Counted from the first letter of the stretch, positions 1-9,309 are shown. The stretch: 64,000 bases of DNA from Maritimibacter fusiformis (GCF_008086115.1 NZ_VSIY01000013.1:248001-312000); one strand, 5' to 3'. Notes: a model not told the origin generated them from the letters alone. Program-made: numbers and translations.

Positions 1-4
1 AGGA

Positions 5-1303
5 TTATGGCACCGATGCGACCGGGCCGAGCTTTTCCGGCCTCGGCCCGCCTGTCGCCCAGTCGAGCAATTCGACGGTATGCACCACCGGCGTCCCGGT
101 CCCCGACCCGATCTGGATCATGCAGCCGATATTGCCCGCCGCGATCACCTCCGCCGCCCGCGCCTCCAGCGTGGCCACCTTGCGCGCCTTCAACTCGGCT
201 GAAATCTCCGGCTGCATCAGGTTGTAGGTCCCCGCCGAGCCACAGCACAGATGGCTGTCGGCAGGCTCCACCACCTCGAACCCGGCGCGCCGGAGCAGCG
301 CCTTGGGATGGTCGGTGATCTTCTGCCCGTGCTGCAACGAACAGGCCGCATGATAGGCCACCCGCATATCCATATCGCCCTCGGGCAGATCGAGCCGGGC
401 CAGCAGTTCCGTCACGTCCATCGCCAGCCCCGACACCCGCGCCGCATCGTCCGCCAGCGCATCCAGCCGGAACATATGCCCGTAATCCTTGACCGTGGTG
501 CCGCAACCCGAGGTGTTGATGACGATCGCATCCAGCCCCTCACCGCCGATCTCGGCCATCCAGGCGCGGATATTGCGCGCCGCCGCGCGGTGCGCCTCGT
601 CCTCCTTGCCCATGTGATGCACCAGCGCCCCGCAGCAGCCCATCCCGCGCGCGATCACCACCTCGCAGCCCAGCCGCGTCAGCAGCCGGATGGTGGCGTC
701 GTTGATATCGGTATCCAGCGCCTTCTGCGCACAGCCCGTCATCAGCGCCACCCGCATCTTGCGCTCGCCCTCGGCGGCAAACACCTGCGGATCGTCATTG
801 CGGCTGACCGGCGGAATGGCCTTCGGCGCCATGTCCAGCATCGCGCGCAACCGCTTGTCCGGCATCAGCCCCTTGAATGGCCGCCCGACCTTGGCCGCCA
901 ACAGCGCCAGCCGGAACCGCCCCGGATAGGGCAGGATGCGCGCCAGCACCCAGCGCAACGTCCGGTCCATGACGGGCCGGCGATAGGTCTTCTCGATATG
1001 GGCGCGGGCGTGATCGACCAGGTGCATGTAATCCACCCCCGACGGACAGGTCGTCATGCAGGCCAGGCACGACAGGCAACGGTCGATATGCCTGACAGTG
1101 CGCTCGTCGGCAGGCCGCCCGCTCTCCAGCATGTCCTTGATCAGGTAGATGCGCCCGCGCGGGCTGTCGAGCTCATCGCCCAGCACCTGGTAGGTCGGAC
1201 AGGTCGCGGTGCACATGCCGCAATGGACGCAGGCGCGCAGGATATCGTTGGCCTCGGCGATACCGGGCTCGGCAAGCTGGCTCTCGGTGAAAAACGTCTG
1301 CAT
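5..1303 (-). CDS. glcF: Glycolate oxidase iron-sulfur subunit GlcF
   Basis: Iron-sulfur subunit of the membrane-associated glycolate oxidase GlcDEF, which oxidises glycolate to glyoxylate and passes electrons toward the quinone pool. The 432-residue protein carries two ferredoxin-type clusters near the N-terminus (CVHCGMCTATCP and CLSCLACMTTCP) and two later CCG-type motifs (GCCGALVHH, CCGSAGTYN) typical of the heterodisulfide-reductase-like domain. Length and motif order are normal for GlcF. The start overlaps the stop of glcE by one base, so it is the distal gene of a glcD-glcE-glcF operon on the minus strand. The stop codon lies at the extreme left edge; nothing further downstream can be seen. 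Confidence 0.95.
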   Translation of the reverse strand: MQTFFTESQLAEPGIAEANDILRACVHCGMCTATCPTYQVLGDELDSPRGRIYLIKDMLESGRPADERTVRHIDRCLSCLACMTTCPSGVDYMHLVDHARAHIEKTYRRPVMDRTLRWVLARILPYPGRFRLALLAAKVGRPFKGLMPDKRLRAMLDMAPKAIPPVSRNDDPQVFAAEGERKMRVALMTGCAQKALDTDINDATIRLLTRLGCEVVIARGMGCCGALVHHMGKEDEAHRAAARNIRAWMAEIGGEGLDAIVINTSGCGTTVKDYGHMFRLDALADDAARVSGLAMDVTELLARLDLPEGDMDMRVAYHAACSLQHGQKITDHPKALLRRAGFEVVEPADSHLCCGSAGTYNLMQPEISAELKARKVATLEARAAEVIAAGNIGCMIQIGSGTGTPVVHTVELLDWATGGPRPEKLGPVASVP

Positions 1304-2475
1304 CAGCCCGCCGCCTTGTCATGTTCCGACATCATCAGGCCGGGGTTCAGAATGCCTCTCGGGTCGAATTTCTGCTTGAGACCTCGCATCAACGCCGCCA
1401 CCGGCGCGGGCTGCGGTTGGAATACGGCAATCCGGCCCCGCAGCGCCTCGGAGGCTCGCACCAGCATCGCGTGCCCGCCATGTGCCGCGATCTGCCCCCG
1501 GATCAGCCCCTCCCCGGCATCGTCGCCACCATCCTCGAGCGCCAGCCACATCAGCCCGCCGCCCCAGTCGTAGATGCCGCGATGCACCAGCCCCGCCGCC
1601 GTGAGCGCCGCCGAAATCACCGGCGCATCCGAAGGCTTGACCGACAGCCGCCATATCACGCGGCCATCCCCGGCAAAGGGCGCTACGTCCCGCACCTCGC
1701 GCCACAGCACCGCACTCGCCACACCCTCGACCACCTCCCAGCCCGCAAACCCGGCCCCGGCCAACGCGCCCGCGCGATAGCGCACCGACATCTCAGAGCC
1801 TTCGATGCGCACCCGCGTCTCGCTCGCCTCGCCGACCTCCAGATGCACAGTCCCGCTGATGTCCCAAGGCGACCCCAAGGCACGCGCCAGCGCCGCCACA
1901 CCCTCGGCCAACCCCAGCCCACGCGCCACCAGCGTCGCCTCGGTCTCCGGCACCGCCTGCACCTTGAGGCTGACCTCGGTCAGAACCCCGAGCGTGCCCC
2001 ATGACCCTGCCAGCAGCTTCACAAGGTCATAGCCGGTGACGTTCTTCATCACCCGGCCACCGTTCTTCAAGACCCGCCCGCGCCCGTCGACGAACCGCGC
2101 CCCCAGCGCGAAATCGCGCGCCGCCCCCGCCTGCACCCGGCGCGGCCCCGACACGTTCGCCGCCACCGCGCCGCCGATGGTCGGCTCACCCCCGGTCCCG
2201 AGCAACACCCGATGATCCATCGGCTCGAACGCCAGCCGCTGCCCCTCGCCCGCGAGCAAAGCATCGATCTCGGCCAAAGGCGTCCCCGCCCGCGCCACCA
2301 GCGTCAGCGCGCCCGGCTCGTAAAGATCGACCCCCGACAGCCCGGCCACCGACAACACCTCGCCGACCACCGGCCGCCCGATATCGCGCGTCCCGCCCCC
2401 GCGAATGCGCAAAGGCCCGGCAGCCGCCGCAACCGCCTCGGCCAACTCCTGTTCGCTCGAAACACTCTGTTTCAT
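1303..2475 (-). CDS. glcE: Glycolate oxidase FAD-binding subunit GlcE
   Basis: FAD-binding accessory subunit of glycolate oxidase, a shorter relative of GlcD. It starts MKQSVSSEQELAEAV and contains an FAD_binding_4-type N-terminal half (IRGGGTRDIG, TLGVLTEVSLKV). It is about 390 residues, normal for GlcE. A longer reading frame extends 14 codons upstream, but those codons translate a GC-rich intergenic repeat, so the ATG at 2475 is preferred. That ATG lies inside the repeat motif GCCAAGATGAA, with a GGAG stretch about 12 bases upstream. glcE follows glcD after about 70 bases and overlaps glcF by one base. Confidence 0.92.
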   Translation of the reverse strand: MKQSVSSEQELAEAVAAAAGPLRIRGGGTRDIGRPVVGEVLSVAGLSGVDLYEPGALTLVARAGTPLAEIDALLAGEGQRLAFEPMDHRVLLGTGGEPTIGGAVAANVSGPRRVQAGAARDFALGARFVDGRGRVLKNGGRVMKNVTGYDLVKLLAGSWGTLGVLTEVSLKVQAVPETEATLVARGLGLAEGVAALARALGSPWDISGTVHLEVGEASETRVRIEGSEMSVRYRAGALAGAGFAGWEVVEGVASAVLWREVRDVAPFAGDGRVIWRLSVKPSDAPVISAALTAAGLVHRGIYDWGGGLMWLALEDGGDDAGEGLIRGQIAAHGGHAMLVRASEALRGRIAVFQPQPAPVAALMRGLKQKFDPRGILNPGLMMSEHDKAAG

Positions 2476-2545
2476 CTTGGCTGAAATACTCCGGGGGTTT
2501 GGGGGTGGAACCCCCAATCAAACCAAACCTGCGCGCCGCAGGCGC
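2471..2545 (-). repeat. Composite intergenic repeat, copy 1 (glcD-glcE gap)
   Basis: The whole glcD-glcE gap is one composite element, read on the minus strand as three parts. First comes an inverted repeat CCTGCG-CGG/CGC-CGCAGG (2528-2542), directly after the glcD stop. Second is an 8-bp hairpin around GGGGGTTCCACCCCC (2500-2516). Third is the conserved block GGAGTATTT-N2-GCCAAGATGAA (2471-2492). The third block contains the glcE start codon. Related copies lie at 27316-27394 and 30480-30553. There is no T-tract, so a Rho-independent terminator is unlikely. Confidence 0.8.
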
Positions 2546-3982
2546 TCATTTTGCCAGCCTGCGGGGCGCACTTGCGTCCAGTGGGAACACCTTCGCCGGG
2601 TTCAGCACCCAGGCCGGGTCGAACACATCCTTCACATCCATCTGGATCGCCAGATCGTCGTCGGAATACTGCGCCCGCATGATGTCGCGTTTTTCCACCC
2701 CCACGCCGTGCTCGCCGGTCAGACAGCCGCCGACCTCGACGCAGAGCGTCAGGATATCCGCGCCCAGCGCCTCGGCCTTTTCCAGATCGCCCGGCTTGTT
2801 GGCATCGAACAGGATCAGCGGGTGCATGTTGCCGTCGCCGGCGTGAAACACGTTGCCGACCGTCAGCCCGTAGCCCTCGCCCATTTCCCCGATCCGGCGC
2901 AGCACCAGGGGCAGTTCGCTGACCGGGATGGTCCCGTCGAGGCACATGTAGTCGTTGATCCGCCCCATCGCGCCGAACGCGGTCTTGCGGCCCTTCCAGA
3001 TCTTCGCGCTCTCCTCGGCGCTGGCGCTTTCGCGCAGCGCCACCGGCTCGTGGTGCCGGGCGATCTCGATGATCCGGCCAAGCTGGTGGTCGATCTCGGC
3101 CTCCGAGCCTTCGACCTCGATGATCAGAAGCGCCTCGCAATCGGGATAGCCCGGGTGGGCATGCGCCTCGGCGGCGCGGATCACCACGCGGTCCATGAAT
3201 TCGATCGCCACCGGCAGGATGCCCGCCCGGATGATGTCGGACACGCAGGCCCCCGCGACCTCGTTACTGTCGAACCCGATCAGCACCGGCCGCGCGCCTT
3301 CGGGCTTGGCGAGGATGCGCAGCGTCGCCTCGGTGACGACGCCCAACTGCCCCTCCGAGCCGCAGATCAGCCCCAAAAGGTCCAGCCCGCCCGCGTCCAG
3401 ATGCGCGCCGCCCAACTCGATCACCTCGCCATCCGCCATCACCACCGTCACGCCCATCAGGTTGTTGGTGGTGACGCCGTATTTCAGGCAATGCGCCCCG
3501 CCCGAATTCATCGCGATGTTGCCCGCGATGGCGCAGGCCAGCTGGCTCGACGGATCGGGGGCATAGAAAAACCCGTCCGCCTCGACCGCGCCCGTGACGC
3601 TCAGGTTGGTGCGCCCGGCCTCGACCCGGATGAAGCGGTTGTCGTAGTCGGTTTCCAGCACCCGGTTCATCCGCGCGACCCCAAGGATCACGCTATCCGC
3701 CGTCGGCAGCGCGCCGCCCGACAGCGACGTGCCCGAGCCGCGCGGCACCACCGGCACGCCCGCCTCGTGGCAGACCCGCATCACCGCCGAAACCTCCTCG
3801 GTCGATCCGGGCAGGACCGCGCACATCGGCGGGCAGCGATAGGCGCTCAGCCCGTCGCATTCATAGACCTTCAGCGCGACCGGATCGTCGATCACCGCCC
3901 CGTTCGGCAGAACCTCGCGCAAACGCGCGACGATCCGCGCCTTGCCGGCAAGAATGTCGGCCTCGGGTTCGGGCATCTGCAT
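2546..3982 (-). CDS. glcD: Glycolate oxidase FAD-linked subunit GlcD
   Basis: Catalytic FAD subunit of glycolate oxidase (GlcD / D-lactate dehydrogenase family). The 478-residue protein has the FAD_binding_4 fold at the N-terminus (VVPRGSGTSLSGG at about residues 85-100, IAGNIAMNSGGAHCLKYG at about 145-165) and an FAD-oxidase C-terminal domain with GDGNMHPLILFD and the GCLTGEHGVGVEK signature. Length matches the family. It is the first gene of glcDEF. The start at 3982 lies 15 bases from a long palindrome (3998-4018) that probably is an operator, so expression is likely controlled by a GntR-type regulator such as GlcC; the regulator assignment is inference. Confidence 0.95.
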   Translation of the reverse strand: MQMPEPEADILAGKARIVARLREVLPNGAVIDDPVALKVYECDGLSAYRCPPMCAVLPGSTEEVSAVMRVCHEAGVPVVPRGSGTSLSGGALPTADSVILGVARMNRVLETDYDNRFIRVEAGRTNLSVTGAVEADGFFYAPDPSSQLACAIAGNIAMNSGGAHCLKYGVTTNNLMGVTVVMADGEVIELGGAHLDAGGLDLLGLICGSEGQLGVVTEATLRILAKPEGARPVLIGFDSNEVAGACVSDIIRAGILPVAIEFMDRVVIRAAEAHAHPGYPDCEALLIIEVEGSEAEIDHQLGRIIEIARHHEPVALRESASAEESAKIWKGRKTAFGAMGRINDYMCLDGTIPVSELPLVLRRIGEMGEGYGLTVGNVFHAGDGNMHPLILFDANKPGDLEKAEALGADILTLCVEVGGCLTGEHGVGVEKRDIMRAQYSDDDLAIQMDVKDVFDPAWVLNPAKVFPLDASAPRRLAK

Positions 3983-3997
3983 CGGCGTTCCTCCAGA

Positions 3998-4018
3998 TTG
4001 GTAACATTATATTACCAA
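3998..4018. promoter_or_regulatory. Palindromic operator candidate upstream of glcD
   Basis: Inverted repeat TTGGTAA-N7-TTACCAA, 7 of 7 matched in each arm, placed 15 bases upstream of the glcD start codon in an AT-rich spot within GC-rich DNA. The TGGT/ACCA arms resemble operators of the FadR/GlcC/PdhR group of GntR regulators, although their usual spacing is shorter. A site of the same layout (GGTCA-N7-TGACC) precedes the GntR gene at 16231. Operator function is inferred from position and symmetry only. Confidence 0.6.
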
Positions 4019-4086
4019 AACCACCCCTGCGCCAGCGCTTTCGAATCCACTTGCACAGCCCCGCGAAAACCCGGCAGAACGCAGGC

Positions 4087-4497
4087 ATGGACTGGATCAA
4101 GATCATTCACATCCTCACCGTCATGGGCTGGATGACATCCATTTTCGCGGTGCCGCGCGCGATGATCTACTGGCGCCGGGAATGGGACCGGCTGGGCGAA
4201 TTCGGACCGCTGGGCGACCTCACCATCCGGCTCTACCGCTTTTCTGCCGGGCTGGCGGTGATCGCGATCCTGACCGGCCTGTGGCTGGCCTGGACGCTGG
4301 GGTTTCCGGTCTGGAGCCTCGTCAAGCTGGGCGTCGTCACGCTTATCGCGGTTCACTACATCTGGACCGGGCGGCTGGTGATCCGCGCCAGGGCCGGTCG
4401 GTTCGAGGAATCCGATTTCTACCTTCGGGTTTTCAACGAGATCAGCGTCATCGCGGTAATCGGCGTGCTCTGGCTGGTGGTCACGCGCCCGTTCTGA
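4087..4497 (+). CDS. HemJ/CopD-like four-helix membrane protein
   Basis: Small integral membrane protein of 136 residues with four predicted membrane segments. The opening WIKIIHILTVMGWM and the later FNEISVIAVIGVLWLVV resemble the HemJ (protoporphyrinogen oxidase, UPF0093) and CopD-like families, which share an early membrane histidine (IIHIL) and a lysine in the third helix (SLVKLG). The full HemJ signature is not present, so it may be a paralogue of unknown substrate rather than the haem-pathway enzyme. The ATG at 4087 is chosen because the upstream extension has no conserved content. It diverges from glcD and its 3' end overlaps the convergent membrane-protein gene by 17 bases. Confidence 0.7.
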   Translation: MDWIKIIHILTVMGWMTSIFAVPRAMIYWRREWDRLGEFGPLGDLTIRLYRFSAGLAVIAILTGLWLAWTLGFPVWSLVKLGVVTLIAVHYIWTGRLVIRARAGRFEESDFYLRVFNEISVIAVIGVLWLVVTRPF

Positions 4498-6553
4498 CCG
4501 CAGACCGCCGCCGCCCTTCCCACAGCCAGGCCAGAACCGCCAGACCGGCGGCCAGCAGGAGCATCAGCCAGGCGGGCGCAAGCGGGGTGATGCGCAGATC
4601 CTCGACCGCATAGGCACCGCGCGGGGTATAGCCGATCCAGCCGCGCCCGGCGGCGACACGGCCCTCGGCGACCGGGCGCAGGCCCGGCATCCCGTCTTCC
4701 AGCACCGCCACACCGCCGCGCATCGGCGCGATCACCGGGGCCAGCCCCTCGCGGGTGGCGATGGTCGCCTCGAATTCCTTGGGCGCGGACGGACCCAGCG
4801 CCACCACCGCGTCGGTGTCGCCCTCGGCCAGCCGATACAGCCCCATCGCAGGCGCGTCGTAGTCCGCCTGAAACAGCCCCGGCGCGATCTCGGTCATCGG
4901 CAGGACCACCTCGGCCCCGTCCGGTCCGGTCACGGTGACCGAGCGCGCGCCGGTGTCCATGGTGCGCCGGGTGATGGTCATCGCCCCGCCCTCGGCCTCG
5001 GCGGTCAGCGCCTCTTCCTCAAGCTCCGGTTCCTTCATCATCCAGTGCGCCAGCCTGCGCAAGAGTTCTAGCTGCGGCCCGCCGCCCTCGAACCCCCGGC
5101 TCCACAGCCAGGCCTGGTCCGAGGCCAAGAGCGCGACGCGCCCCTCCTCGACCCGGTCGAGCACCAGAAGCGGCGCGTCCTCGGCCCCCGACATCACCGT
5201 CATGCCGCCGCCGCCCGCCAGTTCGACCTGCCGGAGCCAGCGGCCCCAGCCGACCTCGGGCGCAAAGCCCTCAAGCCCGCGCGTCACCGGATGGCGCGCG
5301 CCCAGATCGGTGACTTCCGGCAGGTATCCGGCGTCGATCAGCCGCGCGGTCGGCAACAGCGGCAGCACCTCGCCCAGCGGCGAGCGCGCGAGGCTTTGCA
5401 CGCCCGCGAAATCCGGCCCCGCCGCGATCAGCACCGCGCCACCGGCCCGGACATAGTCGCGCACGGACCCCAGGTAACTCGCTGGCAGAATGCCGCGCAA
5501 CATGTAGCGGTCGAAGATGATCAGGTCGAATTCGTCGATCTTGTCGAGAAACAGCTCCTGCGTCGGAAAGGCGATCAGGCTGAGTTCATTGACCGGCACC
5601 CCGTCCTGCTTGTCGGGCGGGCGCAGGATGGTGAAATGCACGAGATCCACGGCGCTGTCGGACTTGAGCAGGTTGCGCCAAGTCCGCGTGCCGGGATGCG
5701 GCTCGCCCGAGACCAACAGCACCCGCAGGCGGTCGCGCACCCCGTTGATCGCCACCACGGCGGCGTTGTTGCGGTCGGTCAACTCGCCCTCGGCCACCGG
5801 CGTGGTCAGCTGGATCACGTTCTGGCCGCCGTGTCTCAGCGTGATCGGCAGTTCCAGATCGCGGCCCAACGGCACCTCGTGGCGCGACGGTTCATCCCCG
5901 TCGATCGAGATATCGAGGGTGACACGCGCCGCGCCGGGGGCGGCGCCCATGTCCTCGACCCTCAGCCGGATCGCCTGTTCCTCGCCCAGGATGGCGAACG
6001 CGGGCGCGGCGGTGATCACCAGCCGCCGGTCCCAGTCCGCTGCCCGCCCGGTCTGCAAAAGGTGCAGCGGCGCGGGCAGCGCGGGGGCGGCGTCGATGTC
6101 ATGCACGCGCCCGTCCGAGATCATCACCATCCCCGCCACCCGGTCGCGCGGCAACTCGGCCAGCGCCCCGGCCAGCGCGGACATCGCCAGCGTGCCGCGA
6201 TCATCCTCGCCATCGCCAACCCGCACCACGCGCAGGTCAAGCCCGCGCGCCTCGGCAGAGCGGCTGAGGTCGGCCAGCGCCGCCTCGGTCTGGGCGGCGC
6301 GGTCGGACAGGGTTTGCGAGGCGCTGTCGTCCACCACGGCGACCATGATATCGCCCAGCGGGCGGCGCTCTTCGGTCTGGATCGATGGACCGGCCAGGGC
6401 GGCAAGGATCGCCATCACCGCCAGCGCCCTGAGCGCCCAGCCCTTCAGCCCGCGCCACAGCGCCACCGCGATCAGCAGGGCAAAGATCGCCGCCGCCGCC
6501 CACAGCACGGGCCAGGCAAAGGCCGGATCGAACACCACCGACGCCGCGTTCAT
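4481..6553 (-). CDS. Large membrane protein of the MoxR/DUF58 operon
   Basis: A 690-residue membrane-anchored protein with two N-terminal transmembrane helices (residues about 12-32 and 40-58), a long extracytoplasmic region and one C-terminal helix (LAPAWLMLLLAAGLAVLAWLW) followed by a basic tail. The middle begins with a von Willebrand A-like strand (DIMVAVVDDSASQTLSDRA) and later holds a glutamine-amidotransferase-like segment (VRDYVRAGGAVLIAAGPDF). This matches the uncharacterised membrane protein that accompanies BatA-like and MoxR genes in alphaproteobacteria. Its start overlaps the upstream gene by four bases, so the two are translationally coupled. The exact function is unknown; a role in envelope chaperoning or assembly is inferred from MoxR systems. 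Confidence 0.7.
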   Translation of the reverse strand: MNAASVVFDPAFAWPVLWAAAAIFALLIAVALWRGLKGWALRALAVMAILAALAGPSIQTEERRPLGDIMVAVVDDSASQTLSDRAAQTEAALADLSRSAEARGLDLRVVRVGDGEDDRGTLAMSALAGALAELPRDRVAGMVMISDGRVHDIDAAPALPAPLHLLQTGRAADWDRRLVITAAPAFAILGEEQAIRLRVEDMGAAPGAARVTLDISIDGDEPSRHEVPLGRDLELPITLRHGGQNVIQLTTPVAEGELTDRNNAAVVAINGVRDRLRVLLVSGEPHPGTRTWRNLLKSDSAVDLVHFTILRPPDKQDGVPVNELSLIAFPTQELFLDKIDEFDLIIFDRYMLRGILPASYLGSVRDYVRAGGAVLIAAGPDFAGVQSLARSPLGEVLPLLPTARLIDAGYLPEVTDLGARHPVTRGLEGFAPEVGWGRWLRQVELAGGGGMTVMSGAEDAPLLVLDRVEEGRVALLASDQAWLWSRGFEGGGPQLELLRRLAHWMMKEPELEEEALTAEAEGGAMTITRRTMDTGARSVTVTGPDGAEVVLPMTEIAPGLFQADYDAPAMGLYRLAEGDTDAVVALGPSAPKEFEATIATREGLAPVIAPMRGGVAVLEDGMPGLRPVAEGRVAAGRGWIGYTPRGAYAVEDLRITPLAPAWLMLLLAAGLAVLAWLWEGRRRSAVRTGA

Positions 6554-9309
6554 TGCCCCAGCCTTTCCAAGAGCGCGGGCACATGCACCTGGTCGGATTT
6601 GTAGTTCCCGGTCAGCACGTGCATCACCAGGTTGACGCCGAAGCGATACGCCATCTCGCGCTGACGCTCACCGGCCAGCCCGCGCCCGACCGGATACATC
6701 GCGATGCCATTGCCATCGACCGCCCAGGCCCGCGCCCAATCGTTGCCGCCGATCACCACCGGCGTCACCCCGTCATTGAGGTTGCGAAACGGCATGCCCT
6801 CAGCGCGCTCGGCGTCGGGCGGGCTGGCCTCCACCCAGACCGGCTGGCCTGCAAAGCGGCCCGGGAAATCGGTCAGCAGGTAGAAGGTGCGGGTCAGGAC
6901 ATGGTCCTCCGGCACCGGCTCCAGCGGCGGCACGTCGAGCGGCTGGGCCAATGTGCGCAGCCGCGTGCCCTCGGGCGTGGCGGTCGACCCGAAACGTGCG
7001 ACATCGCCGTCGCGGGTGTCGAACACGATCATGCCACCTGCACGCAGATAGGCGTTGAGCCGCGCGTAAGCCCCCGGTGTCGGGGCGGGCTGGCCTGCAC
7101 TGACCGGCCAGTAGAGCAGCGGAAACACTGCAAGTTCATCGGTCTCGAGGTCGACCCCGACCGGCGGCGACGGCTCGATCGAGGTGCGGCGGAAAAGCTG
7201 GTCGGACAGGCCCTGCAATCCGGCCTCGGAAATCTCGTCAAGCGCCGCGTCGCCGGTCCGCACATAGGCCAGCGTGACGTTGCCAGCCGCCGCGATGATC
7301 GCCGGGTCGGCCTCCTGCGCGCGGGTTTCAACCGGAAGCATCGCGGCCAGCACCAGCGCCGCCGCGCCGCCAACCCCGCGCGCCAAACGTCCCGACAGCG
7401 CCAGCGAGGCGATCAGGTCGATGCCAAGCGCCGCCAGCGCCGCCAGCAAGAGCCAGCCCGACAGATCGGTCTCGGCGCGCGTGCCCTGCCACTCCGGCGT
7501 GACCGAGGCGGGCCAGTCCGCGGGTTCCAGAACCGCCTCGGCCCCCAGCACGTTGACCGCCAGCACCCGCGCCTCGGAACGGTAAAGGCCCGGCGGCAGA
7601 TCCGGGCCGGGGGCGTCTGTCAGGCGCGCGCCATCCACCCCGGGCCGCGCGCCCGCCGCGTCGAGATGGCCGAAGCCGTCGACAAGCTGCGCCGCGATCC
7701 AGGTGGTGCCCGCCAGCGCCTCGCGGTCCGGGCGTCCCGCCCGGCTCGACACCGCAAGGCGTTCGAGCATCTGGACGAACAGCCCCGACAGCGGCAGGCT
7801 CGACCATTCGGCGTTGGCCGAGACGTGAAACAGCACCACCTGCCCGTCGCCCAGCGCCTTGCGCGTCACCAGCGGCGTGCCGTCGGCAAGTGCTGCAATG
7901 GTGCGGGCGGCGAGGTCCGGGCCGGGTTCGGCCAGCACCTGCGAGGTGACATCGACATCGCCGGGGATATCGAGCCCGTAGAACGGCGAGGTCTCGGGGA
8001 ACGGCGCCAGGCTGCGCGGCTCGCCCCAGCTCATCGCGCCGCCGACGCTGCGCCCGCCGGCGCGCAGCCTGACCGGCATCAGGGCATCGTCGCCGCCGCG
8101 CCCGGTGTCGGCGGCGGCCAGGCGCGGCCCGGCAAATCGCACCAGCAGCCCGCCGCCCGCCACCCATTCGGCCAGCGCCTCGCGGTCCGGCTCGGCCAGC
8201 ACCGCGACATCGGCCAGGATCACCGCGTCGGGGCTGGCCTTGAGCAGGTCGCCCAGCGCGCCCTCGACCAGTTCGGCGCTTGGCGCCAGCGCCTCGCGCA
8301 GGTAGTGCAGCGGCGACAGCAGCTCCAGCCCCTCGCGCCCGGCACTGCCCGCGACCAGCGCCACCTTGCGCCGCTTGAGCGAATCGTCGGCCAGCGTCAG
8401 CGCGCCCGCCGAGTTCTGCCCGGCAATCTCGAACCGCGCGATGCGGTTGCGAAGCTCGGGCGGCAGGGACAGTTCCAGCGTGGCGCGGTGATCTGCGTCG
8501 GCGAAATCCAGCGTGGCATCGGCCAGCACCCGCTCGACCCCCGCCGGATCGGGGCCGATGCCCTGGATGGTCAGGCTCTGCCCGGCCACGCCGTGGCTGC
8601 GCAGCGCGGTCACCCGGACCAACCCGCCGTCGATCTCTGCCGGCAACAGGCCCAGCCGGGGCATCCCCGGCTCCAGCACCGTCAGCCTGCCTGAGTTCTG
8701 CAACAGATCGGCCAATGCCCCGCGCGCCGGGCTGGCCAGACCGTCGGACAGCCAAATGGTCTCGACCTCCTGATCCAGCGACGCCGCCCAGTCGCGCAAC
8801 GCGGCATGGGTCACCGGCCAGGGGCGCGGGGTCAGCGCGGCCAAGGTTCCGGCGATATCGCCCGCGGCGCGCAGCGGCAGGTCGCCCGGCTCCGGCGGTG
8901 CGCTGGCCAGGATCAGCGCCGCCCGCCGCCCTTCGCCCTGCGCCGCCTCGAGCCGGGCCTGCGCGGCCTCGATCCGGGCGCGCCAGTCGGGCGCGGCGGC
9001 CCAGCCGTCATCGACCAGCACCACCAGCGGCCCCTCGCCCGGCAGCCCCGGGTCGGGGTTCAGCACCGGGCCGGAAAACCCGACGATCAGCGCCGCAACG
9101 GCCAGTATCCGCAACAGCAGGAGCCACCACGGCGTGCGGTCGGTCTCGGCCTCGTCGTCCTTCAGCCCGATCAGCAGCGCCACGCCGGGAAACGCCCGCC
9201 GCACCGGGGCGGGCGGCACCGCGCGCAGCAGCCACCACAGCACCGGCAGCGCGATCAGCCCGACCAGCAGCCAGGGCGCGGTGAAACCGATAGGGCCAAG
9301 CACCAGCAT
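6550..9309 (-). CDS. BatA-like / DUF4159 membrane protein
   Basis: A 919-residue protein whose N-terminus is of the BatA type: a first helix (FTAPWLLVGLIALPVLWWLLRAVPP), a short cytoplasmic segment, then a second helix (WWLLLLRILAVAALIVGFSGPVL). A large periplasmic region follows, then two helices at about 635-690, and a C-terminal DUF4159 domain (NVTLAYVRTGD, YLRAGGMIVFDTRDGD, FGVNLVMHVLTGNYK). It sits between the DUF58 gene and the large membrane protein, overlapping the latter by four bases and abutting the former. In other bacteria such proteins work with MoxR ATPases, but the substrate here is unknown. Confidence 0.82.
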   Translation of the reverse strand: MLVLGPIGFTAPWLLVGLIALPVLWWLLRAVPPAPVRRAFPGVALLIGLKDDEAETDRTPWWLLLLRILAVAALIVGFSGPVLNPDPGLPGEGPLVVLVDDGWAAAPDWRARIEAAQARLEAAQGEGRRAALILASAPPEPGDLPLRAAGDIAGTLAALTPRPWPVTHAALRDWAASLDQEVETIWLSDGLASPARGALADLLQNSGRLTVLEPGMPRLGLLPAEIDGGLVRVTALRSHGVAGQSLTIQGIGPDPAGVERVLADATLDFADADHRATLELSLPPELRNRIARFEIAGQNSAGALTLADDSLKRRKVALVAGSAGREGLELLSPLHYLREALAPSAELVEGALGDLLKASPDAVILADVAVLAEPDREALAEWVAGGGLLVRFAGPRLAAADTGRGGDDALMPVRLRAGGRSVGGAMSWGEPRSLAPFPETSPFYGLDIPGDVDVTSQVLAEPGPDLAARTIAALADGTPLVTRKALGDGQVVLFHVSANAEWSSLPLSGLFVQMLERLAVSSRAGRPDREALAGTTWIAAQLVDGFGHLDAAGARPGVDGARLTDAPGPDLPPGLYRSEARVLAVNVLGAEAVLEPADWPASVTPEWQGTRAETDLSGWLLLAALAALGIDLIASLALSGRLARGVGGAAALVLAAMLPVETRAQEADPAIIAAAGNVTLAYVRTGDAALDEISEAGLQGLSDQLFRRTSIEPSPPVGVDLETDELAVFPLLYWPVSAGQPAPTPGAYARLNAYLRAGGMIVFDTRDGDVARFGSTATPEGTRLRTLAQPLDVPPLEPVPEDHVLTRTFYLLTDFPGRFAGQPVWVEASPPDAERAEGMPFRNLNDGVTPVVIGGNDWARAWAVDGNGIAMYPVGRGLAGERQREMAYRFGVNLVMHVLTGNYKSDQVHVPALLERLGQ

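Noticed and set aside
2500-2542. Hairpins between glcD and glcE as a Rho-independent terminator
   Set aside because: No T-run; the same structure recurs in other gaps as part of the composite repeat, and glcE-glcF continue the operon.
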